Assembly (NCBI RefSeq): GCF_013868055.1
Contig: NZ_JACEOL010000030.1
Location: forward strand, 124,001 to 188,000
DNA length: 64,000 nt
Direction: 5' to 3'
Origin: Thermoactinomyces mirandus
Lineage (GTDB): Bacteria > Bacillota > Bacilli > Thermoactinomycetales > Thermoactinomycetaceae
The translations under genes and the position numbers were made by a program. Position 1 is the first letter of the stretch. Each line of letters starts with the position of its first letter. The notes below the pieces were generated by a model, which had not been told where the DNA came from, ran no database searches, and saw only the letters and a list, made by a program, of their open reading frames with translations. Shown here piece after piece: positions 1 through 8,706 of the stretch.

Positions 1-2
1 TT

Positions 3-527
3 GGTCCACCAGCTTCTCGAATTGAGCAGATGATCGCCCTGATTGAGGCTGGAATTCTGGATGTGCTCGGACCAGACCTGAAGGTAGAACCACTCATCAG
101 TTCCGCCCGTTTTCGTGCCTATTCTCCGCGAATCAATGACAGCGAGGTTGAAGCTGCTGTTCTTATTGAGGCACGTATGCCTGACATCAATCTGAATCGT
201 TCTGCCAATCCGCTACTGACTCACTTGATGCAAACAGAACAATGCCGTCCTTACGTTATCACCAATCCGGACGGTTCTGGCTACGAAACTGGTGGTTTAG
301 CTGTTACCACGCCACCAAACCGGTTAATAAACCGAAACGGTACCGTACATCCCCGCCGCTTTGCGTTTGGTGTTCCGACCGAAGGAGTCCATTGGGTCAC
401 CGGAATAGGCATCCGGCCAGGTGTCAATTCGGTTTTGCTCACTGATTCAGATGCAATCGCAAGGGCCGTGCTCGGAATTACTTCTGATACGGGAAGCAAG
501 CAAATCAAAGACTTGAGTCGGATATAG
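3..527 (+). CDS. FAD/NAD(P)-binding protein, C-terminal part (5' end outside window)
   Basis: The reading frame is open from the first complete codon of the window and ends at the TAG at 525-527, so only about 174 C-terminal residues are visible and the gene begins upstream. The stretch GPPASRIEQMIALIEAG followed by a VLGPDL motif resembles the C-terminal part of flavoproteins with an FAD-NAD(P)-binding (NAD_binding_9 type) N-terminal domain; that dinucleotide domain itself is not in view. The first internal ATG is at position 30, but the similarity runs upstream of it. It precedes the MFS/nitronate monooxygenase operon by about 100 bp on the same strand and may belong to the same detoxification or catabolic locus. 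The family assignment rests on a short fragment and is moderate. Confidence 0.55.
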   Translation, partial: GPPASRIEQMIALIEAGILDVLGPDLKVEPLISSARFRAYSPRINDSEVEAAVLIEARMPDINLNRSANPLLTHLMQTEQCRPYVITNPDGSGYETGGLAVTTPPNRLINRNGTVHPRRFAFGVPTEGVHWVTGIGIRPGVNSVLLTDSDAIARAVLGITSDTGSKQIKDLSRI

Positions 528-634
528 ATTCTGGTTTTCTTTCTCTGCCTTGTCGGATAGGCATATCCTTTGACAGACATATCTCATAATTCGATATAGG
601 GCGAAGATTTTTTATTGTAATTTTTCCTGTTGAG

Positions 635-1861
635 GTGCTAAAACGTGCAAAAAAAAAACTGATATTCACTGTGTTTTCGGGAATGGTTGCCCTGTTAATC
701 GCCATGGGGATCGGACGTTTTGCTTATACTCCTCTTCTCCCCTATATGCAACAGAGTCAGCAATTCTCAGAAACCATGGCGGGTTACCTGGCATCCAGTA
801 ACTATTTGGGATATTTGCTGGGAGCTGTATTTACCGGAGCCATACGTTGGGGAAATAAACGAACCCTTTTCTGCCAGATCGGTCTTTTTGCCAATATTTT
901 GACCACCGGATTGATGGGAAGCACTGCTGATGAATGGCTTTGGTGGTTATGGCGTTTTTTGTCGGGAATCTCCAGCGCCATGGTATTGGTACTCGCTTCC
1001 GGCATTGTGCTGGATCAATTGGCTAAATACCGGCGGATGAGCTGGGCAGGTTTTTTCTATGGTGGAGTTGGATGGGGGATATTTTTTAGCGGATTGTTTG
1101 TCCCTTATCTGGTTCAATGGCTGGATTGGGATGGGGCTTGGTTCGGTTTAATGATTTTCAGCCTGTTGATCGGGCTGCCTTCGTTTTTTGGTCTGAGAGA
1201 AACGGATTTGCCAAATCAGTCCTCAACAGCAGAGACCTCTCCCCGAAAAATAACTCATACTGATAAAAAGCAACTGTGTTGGTTAATGGCAGCCTATGGG
1301 TGCGAAGGGTTGGGTTATATCGTAACCGGAACGTTTCTTGTGGCCATTGCTGCCGATATTCCGACGTTGGCGCATCATCCCACAATAAGCTGGATTGTGG
1401 CGGGCCTTGCAGCCATCCCATCTTGCATTATCTGGGCGTGGATCGTCAAGTATTGGGGATATTCCATCACCTTAATTCTTGCCTATATATTACAAGCTGT
1501 TGGTGTTTTGCTTCCCGTAATTGAAACGAATGAAGCGGGGATTTATGCAGGAGCTTTTCTTTTCGGAGGTACATTTATGGGGATTACCACGCTTGTGACC
1601 TCTATGGGTCGAAATATGTATCCCAAACAAAGCAGCCAGGTTATCGGTTATTTAACGGCGGTGTACGGAATCGGACAAATACTGGGCCCCATCGGAGCAG
1701 GAATTTTGGCTGAAAAAACGCATAGTTATGCTTTGTCGTTGGTAGGAGCTACCGGGATTTTGTTGTTGGGAGTCACCTTTATTTTTATCATTGGTCTCTT
1801 GCAGTATATGGAACGAAAAAGGAGGTATTCTCATGACTTGGTATCGGACAAAATTAACTGA
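635..1861 (+). CDS. MFS transporter, YbfB/YjiJ family
   Basis: A 408-residue polytopic membrane protein with about twelve hydrophobic helices. The N-terminal half carries the MGIGRFAYTPLLPYM signature near residues 25-40, typical of YbfB/YjiJ-type major facilitator proteins. Substrate is unknown; family members are usually annotated as putative exporters. The start is a GTG with a poor Shine-Dalgarno, but no better in-frame start precedes the first membrane helix. Its 3' end overlaps the following nitronate monooxygenase gene by 29 bp, so the two are translationally linked. The operon context suggests export or uptake of a nitro or aromatic compound, which is inference only. Confidence 0.8.
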   Translation: MLKRAKKKLIFTVFSGMVALLIAMGIGRFAYTPLLPYMQQSQQFSETMAGYLASSNYLGYLLGAVFTGAIRWGNKRTLFCQIGLFANILTTGLMGSTADEWLWWLWRFLSGISSAMVLVLASGIVLDQLAKYRRMSWAGFFYGGVGWGIFFSGLFVPYLVQWLDWDGAWFGLMIFSLLIGLPSFFGLRETDLPNQSSTAETSPRKITHTDKKQLCWLMAAYGCEGLGYIVTGTFLVAIAADIPTLAHHPTISWIVAGLAAIPSCIIWAWIVKYWGYSITLILAYILQAVGVLLPVIETNEAGIYAGAFLFGGTFMGITTLVTSMGRNMYPKQSSQVIGYLTAVYGIGQILGPIGAGILAEKTHSYALSLVGATGILLLGVTFIFIIGLLQYMERKRRYSHDLVSDKIN

Positions 1862-2921
1862 AATGTTAAAAATATCTTATCCTGTCATTCAAGCCGGTAT
1901 GGCGGGAGGAGTAACCAGCCCGGAGCTGGTGGCGGCTGTCTCGAATAGTGGTGGGTTAGGAACACTGGGGGCTGGCTACCTCTCTCCGGTTGCCATGCGT
2001 CAGGCGATCCGTGATATTCGAAAACTGACCGATCGGCCATTTGCGGTCAATTTAATGGTTCCCCAGCCCTGCGAGTATGATTTTTCGGCTAAACAGCAGA
2101 TGAAGGAATACTTGAGAAAATTTGAAAAGGTAGTCAAAGCACCCACCATTTCCTCTTCGGTTGATCCTTCCTTTAGCTTTGACGATCAAGTAAATGTCGT
2201 TTTGGAAGAAAAAGTTCCCATTTTCAGTTTTACCTTCGGGATTCCTGATTCATCTGTCATAGAGGAAATGCATTCCAATCAGACAATTGTAATTGGGACA
2301 GCCACCACCGTAAAAGAAGCCATCGAACTGGAGAAAAGCGGAGTAGATGCTGTTGTTGCCCAGGGATGTGAAGCCGGTGGCCATCGGGGAACGTTTCAAT
2401 CCTCTTCCGATTTTCCATATATCGGATTGATTGCCCTCGTGCCACAAATGGTAGATCACATAAACATTCCGGTGATTGCTTCCGGAGGGATCATGGACGG
2501 AAGAGGCATACTGGCAAGTTTGTCACTCGGAGCCGCAGGGGTACAAATGGGTTCAGCTTTCCTGACAACCTTGGAAAGTAATGCTCATGAACAACACAAA
2601 AAGGCGTTGATTGAGAGCAATGATGAGAGCACGGTGATCACTGCTGCTTTTTCCGGACGGCCGGCCCGTGGGATTAAAAATACCTTTATTCGGGAGATGG
2701 AACATTATCCCGGTTCGATCCCTCCGTATCCCGTCCAAAATGAAATAACCAAAAATATGCGAAAATATGCTGCCATACAAGGAAATCCAGAGTACATGTC
2801 CTTGTGGGGAGGGCAAGCTTCCTCTCTCAGCCGTTTGGAATCTGCTGAGGATTTGATGAAAAAAACAATTGAGCAAGTTGATCAACTAATTGGAAAATTT
2901 TCTGATCGTGGAGGGTTATAA
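1833..2921 (+). CDS. Nitronate monooxygenase (2-nitropropane dioxygenase family)
   Basis: A 362-residue FMN-dependent TIM-barrel enzyme that oxidises alkyl nitronates such as propionate 3-nitronate. The N-terminus has the IQAGMAGG motif, and the AQGCEAGGHRGTF block places a histidine at residue 184, matching the catalytic His of class I nitronate monooxygenases. The phosphate-binding segment IPVIASGGIMDGRG follows, then a GVQMGSAFL motif. The ATG at 1833 is chosen because GGAGG lies seven bases upstream; a longer in-frame start at 1791 lies inside the transporter gene and adds residues not expected in the family. The gene ends in a one-base overlap (TAATG) with the next gene. Likely role: detoxification of nitro compounds, using the neighbouring transporter. 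Confidence 0.9.
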   Translation: MTWYRTKLTEMLKISYPVIQAGMAGGVTSPELVAAVSNSGGLGTLGAGYLSPVAMRQAIRDIRKLTDRPFAVNLMVPQPCEYDFSAKQQMKEYLRKFEKVVKAPTISSSVDPSFSFDDQVNVVLEEKVPIFSFTFGIPDSSVIEEMHSNQTIVIGTATTVKEAIELEKSGVDAVVAQGCEAGGHRGTFQSSSDFPYIGLIALVPQMVDHINIPVIASGGIMDGRGILASLSLGAAGVQMGSAFLTTLESNAHEQHKKALIESNDESTVITAAFSGRPARGIKNTFIREMEHYPGSIPPYPVQNEITKNMRKYAAIQGNPEYMSLWGGQASSLSRLESAEDLMKKTIEQVDQLIGKFSDRGGL

Positions 2922-3307
2922 TGAGCGACCGTACATTTGAAACTGGACTTTCCATCCGTCGGAAAGTTCTGGGAGACCAGTATGTATCTTCTTCCTTTGA
3001 AACAGCAACCGATGATTTTAGCCGGCCTTTGCAAGAGTTTATCACCCGCTTTGTCTGGGGGGAAATCTGGAGCAGACCCGGTTTGGAACATCGAGTGCGA
3101 AGCATGATCAATTTGGCAATCATGACGTCTCTCAACCGGCCAAACGAACTCAGGCTCCATATGGAAGGGGCTTTACGAAATGGAGTAAAAGCAGAAGAAA
3201 TACGGGAAGTATTATTGCAGACGGCAGTTTATTGTGGTATTCCGGCTGCGTTGGACAGTTTTAAAATAGCTGAGGAAGTTATGCGGGACTCCGATTCGAA
3301 AAGTTAG
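2921..3307 (+). CDS. Carboxymuconolactone decarboxylase / AhpD-like family protein
   Basis: A 128-residue protein closely resembling 4-carboxymuconolactone decarboxylase (PcaC): N-terminal RRKVLGDQYV, a central RSMINLAIMTSLNR helix, and HMEGALRNGV followed by EEIREVLLQTAVYCGIPAA. PcaC works in the protocatechuate branch of the beta-ketoadipate pathway, but no other pca genes are visible, so the substrate may differ. It lacks a CxxC pair, which argues against a peroxidase-type AhpD. The start codon overlaps the nitronate monooxygenase stop by one base, and a strong hairpin terminator follows, so it is the last gene of the transporter-monooxygenase operon. Confidence 0.85.
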   Translation: MSDRTFETGLSIRRKVLGDQYVSSSFETATDDFSRPLQEFITRFVWGEIWSRPGLEHRVRSMINLAIMTSLNRPNELRLHMEGALRNGVKAEEIREVLLQTAVYCGIPAALDSFKIAEEVMRDSDSKS

Positions 3308-3375
3308 CTTACCATTTCATGCATCGGGATATGAAAGGTTCGTCTGGTTCTGGTGTCATTTGTCCGGTAAATCAG

Positions 3376-3423
3376 GAAATGACTTGAGTTCACTTTGGAT
3401 TCAAGTCATTTCTCAATTTTTTC
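3376..3423 (+). terminator. Rho-independent terminator of the MFS/NMO/CMD operon
   Basis: A perfect 12-bp stem (GAAATGACTTGA with TCAAGTCATTTC) around a 13-base loop, followed by a T-rich tail, about 70 bp after the last operon gene. Confidence 0.85.
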
Positions 3424-4172
3424 TGCATACTTTCTAACATTTCTTGTTGTTCACCAGAAAGTGGCTTAACGTTTTTTTAATCGGATGCCGAACGTCAGTT
3501 TGCTTAAAAAGAAGGGGACCTGTACCATTGCCAGTCTCACCGGAAAGATCGGATTCGGGTCAGCCATATTGCCAAAAAGTCAAATTGATAGACGCTATAG
3601 TGTATAAAGAATCAAAAAATAGTTTTTAGAAAGAAAGTTTAATTTTACATTCAGATTTGATTAACTTCATTTAAACTGATCCGTGACATGCACAACAAAA
3701 AATTGTTAGTTTTTTATTTTATTTTATATAAGATTATATATAAGATATGAAAAGAAACAGTACAAGGAGATAATTATAATAACAGCTTTCAGGCCGGTTT
3801 TGAAAGTGAAATCGTACACGATTTTTCATTTTATTTTTGTATATTTTATTGCATTTTTAATATATTAGATTTATAATATAAATGCAAGCGCTTTCCCGGC
3901 TTTAAATAAAAATCAACTGCACCGGCAATACCGACAATATCACCTCAGAATCATGGATTGGTTACTGCCCCTATGTCATGCTCAATACAAGGCAACCAAT
4001 ATCAGTGACATTCCTGCAAGAATCTATGAGTTTGAAATTTATGGTTCAATAAATGAGTCTAAAATGAGGAAACTATTTTCGCTCCTGGGAAAAGGCGCAG
4101 TTTATCGGCATGATTTGCCAGAATCCAGTGAGAATCCAGCGTGAGAAAAAATACGAAAAGGAAGGATAAGCC
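3424..4172 (+). other. Long gene-poor AT-rich region upstream of the GH3 gene
   Basis: About 750 bp without a convincing intact gene. The middle (about 3640-3880) is extremely AT-rich. A cre-like site lies at 3882-3896. A 63-codon open frame at 3953-4144 contains the string IPARIYEFEIYG, which resembles the closing strand of an F5/8 type C (discoidin) carbohydrate-binding domain and could be a gene relic. A short peptide frame near 3484 has no recognisable features. Confidence 0.5.
3882..3896 (+). promoter_or_regulatory. cre-like catabolite control element
   Basis: ATGCAAGCGCTTTCC matches the CcpA operator consensus (TGNAANCGNTNNCA type) at all but the last position. It lies about 280 bp upstream of the GH3 glycosidase, a typical target of carbon catabolite repression. 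Whether it overlaps a promoter is not clear. Confidence 0.5.
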
Positions 4173-6536
4173 ATGCTCCGCAAACACATACGGGTCTTGT
4201 CCCTGATGATGACGATGGCGATGGTTATCATGTTGTTTCCTCGTGTTCCTTTCAGTTTTGCCGATGACAAAGATGTCTATTTGGAAGATGAATCATCTAT
4301 CCCCAAACTGCTTGAAGTGATGACATTGGAGGAAAAGGCTGCTCTCCTTGCAGGGGACCGGGATTCGCAAAAATTAAAGGGTGCAGCTGGCAGTACATTG
4401 GGTGATCTATATGAGAAATATGGCATACCCGCGACATCCCTCCCAGATGGACCGGCTGGGGTTCGGATTGATCCGCTTCCGGGAGGGACAGCTCCAGACG
4501 GGACTCCGCTGACCAGATACGCGACCCAGTTTCCAAATGCTTCAGCCAGGGCATCAACCTGGAATCTGGATTTGTTAAGCAAAATGGGTGAGGCTTTTGG
4601 AAAAGAGTTGTATTATTTTGGAGCTGATCTTTTACTCGCACCCGGCATGAATATTCACAGACATCCGCTTAACGGACGGAACTTCGAATACTATTCCGAA
4701 GATCCATTGCTGTCGGGGAAATCATCTGCAGCTGAAATAAAAGGGATCCAATCCAAGGGTGTAGGTACAACCATCAAGCACTTTGCAGCCAATAACCAGG
4801 AAAAATCGCGTCACAATTTGCCTACCAACGTAAGCCAGAGAGCCCTTCGCGAAATTTATCTGAAAGGTTTTGAGATTGCCGTAAAAGAAGCCAGTCCCTG
4901 GGCGATCATGACAGCTTACAATCAGATAAATGGTACAAGCCCTTCACAAAACCCCGAGCTTTTACAAAAGATTGCCCGCGAAGAGTGGGGGTTTGACGGT
5001 ATCTTTATGACGGACTGGGGCGGTCAGGGAAATGCTTCTTACTGGAAAGAACAGCCTGGAAATAATACCTATTCCTCCATGGTAAAGGCCGGGATGGATC
5101 TCAGTATGCCCGCTGGCAATGCGGATCAGATTATAGCCGGTTATCAGGCAGGCTTTTTGACCATGGAAGAAATTGATGCCGCAGTGACCAGAGTTCTTCA
5201 ATACATCCTGAAGACACCCGCCTTTGATGGAGTTAAACCGAGCACGGATCACAACAAATATGCTGAAGAAAGCGAACAGGCTGCCTTTAATACAGCCATT
5301 GAGGGAATGGTGCTTCTCAAAAATGAAAAAGTTAAGGGCAAAGAAGTCCTTCCATTAACCGGCGGAACCATTGGAACCATTGGCAATGCCACCAACAATC
5401 TGGTACGTGGTGGTGCTGGCAGCGGCAATGTAAATGTAGATACCTCAAAACTGGTACATCTGGCCCGGGCTCTTCGGGATACAGGGGCAACGGTTATTGA
5501 TGCGACAGAAAACAATTATCCGCAGGTAGACAGCATCCTTCCAGTCGGCGGATTTGGCGGCGATCCTGCATATAAGGAAATGAAGCCGACAAAAGAACAG
5601 TTGGCCAAAGATATTGTAAATAAATCAGACAGCGTCATCATGACGATTCGCAGAGGCTCATCGGAAGGTGTTGATGTTGCGGCCGAAAAGGGTGCTTATT
5701 ATCTTAGCGATGCCGAACAATACCTGATTGAGACTGCTTCCGCGTTGTGTCGCAAAGCAAAAAAACCCTTTATCGTAGTACTCAGCACAGGGGGACCCAT
5801 TGAAATGGAAAGCTGGAAGGATAAAGCCGATGCCATTCTGCTTTCCTGGGAAAATGGTACGGTTCTGGGTAAACCGATTGCAGCGGTATTGACCGGAAAA
5901 GAAAATCCATCAGGCAAGTTATCGACAACGTTCCCGATCGATGTAAAAGGTGTTGCAAAAAATGGTTATTCCTATGTTCCCTCAACAACGTTTGGAGAAA
6001 GCCGCGTAACTTATAACGAAGGTATCTATGTAGGTTATCGGTATTTTGATACCTTCAACGTCCCGGTATCCTATGAATTTGGTTATGGGATGAACTATTC
6101 GGATTTCCATTACAGCCATCCCAAACTGAGCGCAAAAAAATTCGATGATTCCATAAAGGTAAGCATAGATATTAAAAATACCAGTAAAGTGGCGGGTAAG
6201 GAAGTTGTTCAGGTTTATGTAGGGGCACCTGGCAAAACCATGCACAAACCGGTCAAGGAATTGAGAGCCTTTGGTAAAACCAGGGAACTTGGCAAGAATG
6301 AAAAACAAACGTTAACATTTACTCTTGACGCAAAATCCCTTGCTTCTTTTGATGAAAACCGTTCGGCATGGGTTGTGGAACCGGGTAAATATACCGTTTA
6401 TATCGGAGCATCTTCCAAGGATATAAAACATACCCTCAACTTTACAGTGGACAAGGAAATCATTGTTGAAAAAGTCAATGATGTGATGAAACCTGTTGTT
6501 GAGATTGACGAACTTGTTCCTGATCGCTCCAGGTAA
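4173..6536 (+). CDS. Secreted glycoside hydrolase family 3 (beta-glucosidase type)
   Basis: A 787-residue exported enzyme that would hydrolyse terminal beta-linked sugars from oligosaccharides. Residues 1-30 form a signal peptide (positive start, hydrophobic core, SFA cleavage region). The GH3 N-terminal barrel follows, with KHFAANNQE, the GTSPSQNPELL segment, and GFDGIFMTDWGG, which places the catalytic nucleophile Asp at 281. The second alpha/beta domain spans about 370-600, and a fibronectin type III-like domain (VAGKEVVQVYV) lies at about 660-735. Length and domain order match the DesR/bglX-like group. A GGAAGG Shine-Dalgarno supports the ATG at 4173. It is monocistronic, with a cre-like site upstream and a hairpin terminator downstream. 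The exact sugar specificity cannot be read from sequence. Confidence 0.9.
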   Translation: MLRKHIRVLSLMMTMAMVIMLFPRVPFSFADDKDVYLEDESSIPKLLEVMTLEEKAALLAGDRDSQKLKGAAGSTLGDLYEKYGIPATSLPDGPAGVRIDPLPGGTAPDGTPLTRYATQFPNASARASTWNLDLLSKMGEAFGKELYYFGADLLLAPGMNIHRHPLNGRNFEYYSEDPLLSGKSSAAEIKGIQSKGVGTTIKHFAANNQEKSRHNLPTNVSQRALREIYLKGFEIAVKEASPWAIMTAYNQINGTSPSQNPELLQKIAREEWGFDGIFMTDWGGQGNASYWKEQPGNNTYSSMVKAGMDLSMPAGNADQIIAGYQAGFLTMEEIDAAVTRVLQYILKTPAFDGVKPSTDHNKYAEESEQAAFNTAIEGMVLLKNEKVKGKEVLPLTGGTIGTIGNATNNLVRGGAGSGNVNVDTSKLVHLARALRDTGATVIDATENNYPQVDSILPVGGFGGDPAYKEMKPTKEQLAKDIVNKSDSVIMTIRRGSSEGVDVAAEKGAYYLSDAEQYLIETASALCRKAKKPFIVVLSTGGPIEMESWKDKADAILLSWENGTVLGKPIAAVLTGKENPSGKLSTTFPIDVKGVAKNGYSYVPSTTFGESRVTYNEGIYVGYRYFDTFNVPVSYEFGYGMNYSDFHYSHPKLSAKKFDDSIKVSIDIKNTSKVAGKEVVQVYVGAPGKTMHKPVKELRAFGKTRELGKNEKQTLTFTLDAKSLASFDENRSAWVVEPGKYTVYIGASSKDIKHTLNFTVDKEIIVEKVNDVMKPVVEIDELVPDRSR

Positions 6537-6697
6537 AATCAATTACAGCAGAAAATCATATAACGGAAAGTGATTATTTGCTCTGCCGTGTATAATAAAC
6601 GGGCAGGGCGCATCGGCAACGTTTGCCTTGCGGTTCTGCCCGCTTTATCTTGATTCTAATAATCGCTTCCACCAACTAATGCCAGCAAGCTCATATT

Positions 6698-6732
6698 GCT
6701 ATGCTATTATAAAATAGCATAGCTTTTTTTTA
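6698..6732 (+). terminator. Rho-independent terminator after the GH3 gene
   Basis: An 11-bp perfect stem (GCTATGCTATT with AATAGCATAGC), four-base loop and a run of T on the plus strand. A second, weaker GC-rich hairpin (CGGGCAG/CTGCCCG, 6600-6642) lies closer to the gene. The site separates the GH3 gene from the convergent coat-protein gene. Confidence 0.8.
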
Positions 6733-6736
6733 TCCT

Positions 6737-7216
6737 CTAGTAAGGCATTTGGATGGCATTCGTGGCGTTTCTGTAATCATTGGCAAGAAGCCGGGTCAAG
6801 TCATAGGATGGATAGTAACTTCTTTCATACATGTAATAATAAATCATCCCGTGCCATTTGATGGCTTTTACCAATTGTTTTGTCAGCACTTCCCTCAAGG
6901 ATGGAGTTGCGGTTTCGGTAATGGCTATTGCATAACTGCGGACGGCTGTTTTGGCCATCCCCAGCAAATTGCCGGCATAAAACGCCGTTTCGTCGGGACG
7001 GTTGTATTCCTTAACCTTGGGGGTACTCGGATAAAACCGGAGCAGTTCCTTCAGGTTTTCTTCGAGGGATCGGATGGAAAAGGCGTACAATTCTCTCAGT
7101 TTTGGGTCCCGGATTTGCCGGATTGTTTTCTTGAGCATAAACAGACCGTTGGCCTGAAAAGCCACCAGTTCATGCATATCCAGTGTTTCATGCCAGGCTA
7201 GATGGCGGCGGTTCAT
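6737..7216 (-). CDS. CotF-like spore coat protein
   Basis: A 159-residue protein of the CotF coat family. The opening [16 protein letters not shown] and the later [18 protein letters not shown] and [17 protein letters not shown] blocks are characteristic; the C-terminus is Tyr-rich ([15 protein letters not shown]). The family is helical and ferritin-like in appearance, and associates with the spore coat. The start at 7216 is preferred because GGGAGG sits seven bases upstream; upstream ATGs in the same frame overlap or precede that ribosome site. It stands alone, convergent with the GH3 gene. Expression in the mother cell is expected from the family, but no sigma-factor site was assigned. Confidence 0.85.
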   Translation of the reverse strand: MNRRHLAWHETLDMHELVAFQANGLFMLKKTIRQIRDPKLRELYAFSIRSLEENLKELLRFYPSTPKVKEYNRPDETAFYAGNLLGMAKTAVRSYAIAITETATPSLREVLTKQLVKAIKWHGMIYYYMYERSYYPSYDLTRLLANDYRNATNAIQMPY

Positions 7217-7576
7217 TTTCATTCCTCCCATAATGTTATTTGTGAGCCATTTTATTCCCAACGGCAGAAAACGGTGACGATTTCATGAATCAAGGGGAAA
7301 CGTGGTTGATATTAATGGAAAGGTGGAAATTTCTTAACGGGAAACCAACATTGTCATGCCAAATAATGGTATGATTAATACGTTGCGAAATTTGCAGATT
7401 GGCTCACAAAGTATCAAGTTGCGTCATCCGTTCCATCAGGGGAAGGAATGCAAAAACCAGGCCAAATCACATGGGAACACTGCTAATAATATTCGGTGGC
7501 TGGTTCATATATTGGAAGGTGTTCAGAAGAAAAAACCGGTCAAAAACTGGATTCGACGAATTAGGAGGTGAAAGGA

Positions 7577-7882
7577 ATGGATACAAAATGGATCAAAATA
7601 TTGACCCATGCCAGCATCTGGTTTGCTCCGATCCTGGTTCCGGTTCTAGTGTATCTCTTGGCCAGCGATCGTGAATTGAAACGGCTCTCTTTGCAAGCAA
7701 TGATATTTCATATTGTAATGGCCTCCCTGATTTGGATTTCTTCTGTTTTTGCCTGGGTACTGATCGGGATTCCGTTTGTGATTGTTTTTGGGGTAATTGC
7801 TTTTGTTACGCCGGTGTTGGGAATTGCACGGGCGCTGCTGGAACGCCCGTTTAATTATCCGGTTATCAGAAGATGGGTCTGA
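7577..7882 (+). CDS. DUF4870-type small membrane protein
   Basis: A 101-residue protein with about three hydrophobic helices (IWFAPILVPVLVYLLA, a second at IVMASLIWISSVF, a third at IPFVIVFGVIAFVTPVLG). The layout THASIWFAPIL, then SLQAMIFHI, then LGIARALLERPFNYP fits the DUF4870 family, whose function is unknown. The ATG at 7577 has an excellent AGGAGGTG site; an in-frame start nine bases earlier overlaps that site. It is followed after about 110 bp by the nuclease lipoprotein gene on the same strand. Confidence 0.75.
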   Translation: MDTKWIKILTHASIWFAPILVPVLVYLLASDRELKRLSLQAMIFHIVMASLIWISSVFAWVLIGIPFVIVFGVIAFVTPVLGIARALLERPFNYPVIRRWV

Positions 7883-7992
7883 CTTTCTTTACCGAATTTG
7901 ATTTTTGTGCGTGAATGTGATAAATTAGCAAAGGAAGGAAAATTGGTAACATTTTTGCATTGACATGCAGTAAATAAGAAAGAGGGGGACAG

Positions 7993-8688
7993 GTGAGAAA
8001 GTTTGCAGTATGGGGCTTGCTGTTGGCGCTTTTGGCTGTCGCCGGCTGTGGCAATGAAGAAATAACCGAGGTTCCAAAACAGGCGATCACAGTAGTCGAT
8101 GGGGATACGATCAGGGTGAGGTTGAAGGGAAAAGAGGAGACCGTCCGGTTGCTGCTGGTGGATACGCCGGAAACCAATCACCCGGAAATCGGGAAACAGC
8201 CGTTGGGAGAGGAAGCAAAAGAATTTACACAAAAACTGATCCATGAAGCGAAAAAGATTGAGTTGGAAAAAGAAGAGACGAAAAGGGACAAATATGGCCG
8301 CTTCCTGGCTTATGTGGTGGTGGATGGAAAACTCTTGCAGGAAGAGCTGGTAAAAAGCGGGTTTGCCCGGATTGCTTATGTGGAAGATGCTGATGCCAAA
8401 TACCTCGATAAGATGAAAGAAGCGGAACAGAAAGCGCAGCAAAAGAAAGTCGGAATATGGCAATGGGATGACTACAGCAAGAGAGATGGCTTTAAAACGG
8501 AGTCGCTGAAAAAAGAAAGGAATATCTTCGTCGCCAGCAAAAACAGCGATGTTTACCATCCGATTGGATGTCATGTTGCCAACGACATCAAGCCTGAAAA
8601 CTTGATCTACTACTATTCGGAGCAGGAAGCAATCAAAGATAACCGGCATCGCAGCCAGGTGAAAGAGTGCTGGGAAGCATATCAATAA
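7993..8688 (+). CDS. Thermonuclease-like (SNase) lipoprotein
   Basis: A 231-residue extracellular nuclease of the staphylococcal nuclease fold. The N-terminus is a lipoprotein signal with lipobox VAGC, giving Cys19 as the lipidated residue. The OB-fold nuclease domain spans about 30-160: VVDGDTIRVRL, then VRLLLVDTPETNHP (first catalytic Arg and substrate loop), KRDKYGRFLAYVVVDG (second Arg) and LVKSGFARI. The C-terminal 70 residues contain a small pair of cysteines (PIGCHVAN and VKECWEA), like the Ada-type or excalibur-like tails seen in some homologues. The GTG start is supported by AGAGGGGG upstream. The Spo0M gene follows after 18 bp, so they are probably co-transcribed. It cleaves DNA/RNA with calcium in known relatives. 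Confidence 0.88.
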   Translation: MRKFAVWGLLLALLAVAGCGNEEITEVPKQAITVVDGDTIRVRLKGKEETVRLLLVDTPETNHPEIGKQPLGEEAKEFTQKLIHEAKKIELEKEETKRDKYGRFLAYVVVDGKLLQEELVKSGFARIAYVEDADAKYLDKMKEAEQKAQQKKVGIWQWDDYSKRDGFKTESLKKERNIFVASKNSDVYHPIGCHVANDIKPENLIYYYSEQEAIKDNRHRSQVKECWEAYQ

Positions 8689-8706
8689 AAGGGAAGGTGA
8701 AAAGAG

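Noticed and set aside
3484-3612. Short peptide frame (about 40 codons) after the first operon's terminator
   Set aside because: No ribosome site, no homology recognised, and it overlaps another equally plausible open frame.
7471-7674. Small frame beginning MGTLLIIFGGWFIYWKVF upstream of the DUF4870 gene
   Set aside because: The start looks like a membrane helix, but there is no ribosome site, the frame overlaps the DUF4870 gene by about 100 bp, and its C-terminus is random-looking. It could be a truncated small membrane protein, but support is too thin.
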